Source: an uncultured Clostridia bacterium
GTDB taxonomy: Bacteria; Bacillota; Clostridia; TANB77; CAG-508
Direction of reading: 5' to 3'
Assembly: GCA_934129785.1 (NCBI GenBank)
Contig: CAKOWW010000013.1
Span: 1-48,057 of the forward strand
Length of the DNA: 48,057 nucleotides
How positions within the stretch are numbered: the first letter of the stretch is position 1; each line of letters opens with the position of its first letter. Below are positions 44,544 through 48,057 of this stretch, one piece after another. The notes below the pieces were generated by a model. The model saw only the letters and a list, made by a program, of their open reading frames with translations, made no database searches and was not told where the DNA came from. Made by a program: the position numbers and the translations under genes.

Positions 44544-45819
44544 GTGAAAAATAAGTGCAAAAAAATAGCAAATGTAAAAGCAATAGAAATATTGGATTCT
44601 AGAGGAAATCCAACAGTACAAGTAGAGGTAGAACTAGAAAACGGAATAAAAGCAAAAGCAGCTGTACCATCTGGAGCATCAACAGGAAGCTTTGAAGCAG
44701 TAGAATTACGAGATGGTGATAAAACTAGATATATGGGAAAAGGTGTACAAAAAGCTGTAGAAAATGTAAATAAAAAAATAGCTAAAAAAATAATTGGAAT
44801 GAATGTATATTCACAAAGACAAATAGATGAAGAAATGATAAAATTAGATGACACTCCAAATAAGTCAAATTTGGGAGCAAATGCAATATTAGGAGTATCA
44901 CTTGCAGTAGCTAAAGCATCAGCCAACTCATTAGGAATGGAATTATATAAATACATAGGTGGAATAAATGCAAAAACATTACCAATACCTATGATGAATA
45001 TTTTAAATGGTGGAAAACATTCAGATAATAATATAAGCATACAAGAATTTATGATAATGCCAGTTGGAGAAATTACATTTGCTGAAAGGTTAAAAAGAGG
45101 TGCAGAAATATATCATACACTAAGAAAAGTACTAAAACAAAAAGGATATAGTGTAGGAGTTGGTGATGAAGGTGGATTTGCACCAAATATGGAAAACGAA
45201 GAACAAGCATTAGATGTAATAATAGAAGCAATAAAACAAGCAGGATATGAACCAGGTAAAGAAATAAAACTGGCTCTAGATATAGCAAGTACAGAGATGT
45301 ATGAAGAAGCCAAAAAAATAGGAAAGAACGGATATTATTTTTGGAAAACAAAGAAAATGAAAACAAAAGAAGAAATGATTGAATATTTAGTAAATCTATG
45401 TGAAAAATATCCGATTTGTTCAATTGAAGATGGGCTAGCTGAAGAAGATTGGGAAAGCTGGAAGATTTTAACCGAAAAATTAGGGGATACCATTCAACTA
45501 GTAGGAGATGATTTATTTGTAACAAATAAATCGCGTTTACGGTAGAGGAATAGAAAAAAATGTTGCAAACAGTATTTTAATAAAACCAAATCAAATAGGA
45601 ACATTAACAGAAACATTAGACACAATACAACTAGCAAAAGAAAATGGATATAATACAATAATTTCACATAGATCTGGTGAAACAGAAGATACAACAATTG
45701 CAGATATAGCAGTAGGAGTAAATGCCGGACAAATAAAAACAGGAGCACCATGTAGAACAGATAGAGTAGCAAAATATAATAGATTATTATGCATAGAAAA
45801 TGGAATCTTTATGTACTAA
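44544..45819 (+). CDS. eno: Enolase, read through a +1 frameshift at CGG
   Basis: 424 residues (GTG 44544 preferred; GTG 44535 possible). Glycolytic dehydration of 2-phosphoglycerate. N-terminal IEILDSRGNPTVQVEV, PSGASTGSFEAVELRDGD, active-site loop and base regions SIQEFMIMPVG and VGDEGGFAPN, metal ligands in ALDIAST, CSIEDGLAEEDW and QLVGDDLFVTN. Zero frame stops at TAG directly after CGG 45540, removing the last 92 residues, which hold both catalytic lysines (ILIKPNQIGT and GQIKTGAPCRTDR) and SHRSGETEDTTIADIAVG. A +1 move restores all of them. Since an AT-rich anaerobe is very unlikely to live without enolase, this is the strongest single argument for recoding. Confidence 0.93.
45540..45542 (+). 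other. CGG +1 recoding site in eno
   Basis: Zero frame CGT TTA CGG TAG; skipping C45540 gives TTA-GGT-AGA-GGA-ATA-GAA (family: LKxGIE). CGG followed at once by an in-frame stop is the tightest context of the seven. Confidence 0.9.
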
Positions 45820-45829
45820 AGATTCCATT
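45799..45829. terminator. Perfect 13-bp hairpin containing the eno stop codon
   Basis: AATGGAATCTTTA (45799-45811), loop TGTAC, TAAAGATTCCATT (45817-45829). The stop TAA is the first codon of the right arm. It lies between convergent genes and probably terminates both, though T-runs are weak. Confidence 0.65.
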
Positions 45830-45843
45830 AAACAATGTATATT

Positions 45844-47187
45844 TTATTTTATTATATTCTTTAAAATTGTTAATTTTGTAATTGAAAATACAAGTAAGCC
45901 AACTGCTAAAACTGTTATTGCAACAAAAGTTGTTGTTCCAGCTTTTGGTAATGTTGCTGGTGGCTCTGCAAGTTTTAACTTAGGTGAAACATCAGATGTT
46001 TTAGATTGAGATTTATTATCAAAATCTGTATAAGTAGTATCAACTTTTTCGTTTGTATTTAATATTTTATTAACAATAGCACTATCAAAATTTTCTTTTA
46101 ATTTTAATTTGTATTGAACAGTAGCTGTTTGTCCAATAGCTAAGCTTGGTATGTTCCAAGTTATTGAGTTGTTTGTTTTATCAACTGTAGCAGATATTTC
46201 ACCAATATTTGCTTTGCTTACATAAGAAAAATCAAAATTATCAATTATTTCTTTAGGGAAGTAATCAACTATTTTAATATCTTTTAAAGTTTTTTCTTCA
46301 GGTACTAAAGAATTATAAATATCAGTTTTTATTGTTGATTCAACTTTATCATCTGTTACATAATAGAATGTTCCAGCTGTTGGATTTTCTTGTGTTCCAA
46401 AAATTTCTGTGATAATTTGATTGTATGTTTTGCTTGCTCCAGTAGGTGTTCCTTCAGGAGTGTTAATACCTGTTAACATTGTAATTACATTAACATTAGC
46501 TTTTTTTAAAGCTTCTAGCTTTGCTTTAGTTTTTGCTATAACATCATCTGAATAATATACTTTGTTATAATTTAGTGCTACATTTGGAACTCCATCTGTT
46601 AAAACAATCATGTACTTGCTGTTATCTGTTTTTGTAAATTCTCCGTTAGCAACTTCTAATCCTGCTTCTAAGTCTGTTCTAGGTCCAGTTGCTTCTATAC
46701 TAGAAATACTATTTAGTAAAGCATTAGAGTCATTAGAAAGTTTGCTAACAACTTGTGCATCTTCAGTTGTTCCTTCTTTAGAAACATCAGTATTTGTTGA
46801 GAAACTAACAACACCTATTTTTAAGTTTTCATTATCTTTTAGTAAATTAGAAACTAAAGTTTTCGCAGATTCAAAAACTAAATCTTTTCTTACAGATCCA
46901 GTAGAAGTTTCTAATTTCATACTTTCAGAATTATCTAAAACTAGCATAATTTCACCAGTTGGTTTGTTAGATTTTTCTTCATTTGTAACTTGTAATTGTA
47001 AAGTTACTTCTTTGTTTTGTAAATTCTTAGAAATTAATTTTTTCTCGAATTTTGAGTTATCACTTAATTGTATAGTACAAATAGGTTCTTCAACAACACT
47101 CATTGTAACTGTGCTATATGATGCGAAAGAAACATTTACTAACATAATAAGTAATAACAATGTTGTAATAAAAATTTTCTTTTTCAT
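45844..47187 (-). CDS. von Willebrand factor A-domain surface protein with LPxxG-type anchor
   Basis: 447 residues. Signal peptide at 1-22 (MKKKIFITTLLLLIMLVNVS). The VWA domain covers about 78-300: MIDAS motif D-x-S-x-S in MLVLDNSESM, conserved Thr in GPRTDLEAGL and Asp in MIVLTDGVPN. A beta-sandwich region (about 300-410) follows, then LPKAG, a hydrophobic helix and a short basic end, a sortase-like wall anchor (canonical form LPxTG). Likely an adhesin or pilus-tip-like protein. Start is complementary to 47185-47187 with AAGGAGAG upstream. Confidence 0.85.
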   Translation of the reverse strand: MKKKIFITTLLLLIMLVNVSFASYSTVTMSVVEEPICTIQLSDNSKFEKKLISKNLQNKEVTLQLQVTNEEKSNKPTGEIMLVLDNSESMKLETSTGSVRKDLVFESAKTLVSNLLKDNENLKIGVVSFSTNTDVSKEGTTEDAQVVSKLSNDSNALLNSISSIEATGPRTDLEAGLEVANGEFTKTDNSKYMIVLTDGVPNVALNYNKVYYSDDVIAKTKAKLEALKKANVNVITMLTGINTPEGTPTGASKTYNQIITEIFGTQENPTAGTFYYVTDDKVESTIKTDIYNSLVPEEKTLKDIKIVDYFPKEIIDNFDFSYVSKANIGEISATVDKTNNSITWNIPSLAIGQTATVQYKLKLKENFDSAIVNKILNTNEKVDTTYTDFDNKSQSKTSDVSPKLKLAEPPATLPKAGTTTFVAITVLAVGLLVFSITKLTILKNIIK

Positions 47188-47268
47188 AAGTTTATCTCTC
47201 CTTCATTTTTTTATATTAATATTTTAACACAACTTACAAAAAATACAACAAAATTTTGAAAAAAATTG

Positions 47269-47297
47269 TTGACTATAAATTTTTTCATCTATATAAT
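47269..47297 (+). promoter_or_regulatory. Promoter of the third pilin-like gene
   Basis: TTGACT (47269-47274), 17-bp spacer, TATAAT (47292-47297), giving a leader of about 150 bases. Confidence 0.75.
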
Positions 47298-47454
47298 GTG
47301 GTTAAATTATAACTGCTTTTTTTATAAAAGTAGAAACTGACTTTTGAAAAGTTAATACCTGTATATAGTTTGAGAATTAAAGGGATACTTTTATACAAAA
47401 ATAGGAATAATTAAAACAAAGGAAAAAATAAACTAAAGAAGGGAGAAGTTTTTT

Positions 47455-48057
47455 ATGAGAAAAATAGTAAAAAACAATAAAAGACACAAAGAGAAAAATA
47501 TAGTTAAAAAGCAAACAGGCATTACACTAATAGCTTTAGTAATAACTATAATCGTGCTTTTAATACTTGCTGGAGTAAGTATTGCAATGTTAACAGGAAA
47601 TAATGGAATAATAATACAGGCAAAACAGGCAAAAGAAAATAATAACAGTGAAACAATAAAAGAAAAAGTAGAAGTAGAGATATTAAAAAGCATAGACAGA
47701 AAAGGAAATTTAGATGAAAATACATTTAAAAAAAATGTGACAGAAAATATTAAAGGGAGTACTGTAACAAAAAGTGGAAATTCATTAATTGTAAAAGCAG
47801 ATGGATATGAAGTAACAGTAGACAAAGAATCAGGAGAAGTAATAAGAGTAGCAAAATCAGATGAAGAAAATCCGACAACAGGTGTAACACCAGGAATAGA
47901 AGTAAGTAGAACAGAAAAAGACAATTATACAGATAGCAATAAGGAAAAAGCAACAATACCAGAAGGATTTACCGTAGATAAAAAAGAAAATACAATATCA
48001 AAAGGACTAGTAGTACATGGACCAGATGGAAGTGAATTTGTATGGGTACCAGTACCA
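47455..48057 (+). CDS. Third pilin-like surface protein (partial, runs off the window)
   Basis: 201 residues visible from ATG 47455 (GGGAGAAG upstream). Basic head of about 20 residues, then Gly-Ile-Thr and the same hydrophobic segment as the genes at 460 and 2272, ending SIAMLTGNNG. A stalk-like region with ADGYEVTVDKESGEV (close to the second protein's IDGYDVTVNETTGAI) is followed by GPDGSEFVWVPVP, the start of an FGE-sulfatase-like domain. So stalk and lectin-like modules are shuffled among the three proteins. No in-frame CGG is seen in the visible part. Confidence 0.78.
   Translation, partial: MRKIVKNNKRHKEKNIVKKQTGITLIALVITIIVLLILAGVSIAMLTGNNGIIIQAKQAKENNNSETIKEKVEVEILKSIDRKGNLDENTFKKNVTENIKGSTVTKSGNSLIVKADGYEVTVDKESGEVIRVAKSDEENPTTGVTPGIEVSRTEKDNYTDSNKEKATIPEGFTVDKKENTISKGLVVHGPDGSEFVWVPVP

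Overview
The window is very AT-rich (well under 35% GC by eye) and reads as a low-GC, spore-forming Bacillota of the Clostridia type, probably an uncultured gut lineage. Pointers are sigK, a SleB-like hydrolase, whiA, a split transketolase, Asp23/Gls24-type protein, TypA, FtsEX with M23 hydrolases, and strong Firmicutes ribosome binding sites. Arginine is written almost entirely as AGA.

Layout. 1-3489: end of an Rpn-type nuclease gene, then two surface proteins with a pilin-like N-terminal hydrophobic segment (a third starts at 47455). 3650-10825: rlmN, an ATPase/Asp23 protein, cmk, plsC, typA, trmR, trhP. 11006-14393: popT (DUF368), sigK, a sleB-like gene, a haemolysin-III gene. 14622-16714: a probable 6S RNA and split transketolase. 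16800-23465: ftsE-ftsX, two M23 peptidases, an S41 protease, pgsA, greA. 23522-26377: deoD, pyrG, two identical tRNA-Gly(UCC) genes. 26555-30997: an accessory cluster (Srx/ParB-like protein, GT2 transferase, small-molecule kinase, histidine phosphatase, HD protein). 31031-34215: three related cassettes of unknown function, each with its own promoter, structured leader and terminator, bounded by a 49-bp direct repeat. 34315-42396: femX-like gene, alr, DUF1189 gene, ftsH, prmC, whiA, hemW. 42757-48057: recN, eno, a von Willebrand A surface protein, and the start of a third pilin-like protein.

Main discovery. Six genes in this window look broken, with seven frameshifts in total, and they include genes expected to be essential: eno, pyrG, ftsX, sigK, a kinase, and a pilin-like gene (twice). 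At every break the zero-frame codon is CGG, and family-like sequence resumes one base later with the GGA or GGT that overlaps it (NNN-C-GGW). I found only eight in-frame CGG codons among roughly 13,500 codons. Seven are these shift points; the eighth (sleB-like gene, codon 7) is followed by G, not A or T. All the other CGG strings I noticed in genes are out of frame and harmless. The simplest reading is that CGG is not a normal arginine codon here and that ribosomes move +1 at CGG-W, restoring full-length proteins. I therefore annotate these genes as intact, recoded genes.

Functional links. The FtsEX complex is followed directly by its likely M23 hydrolase partners. trmR-trhP is a tRNA wobble-uridine modification pair. 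sigK lies next to a spore-cortex-type hydrolase. alr, femX and popT serve cell-wall synthesis. Coordinates of recoded genes run from the true start to the stop in the final frame.
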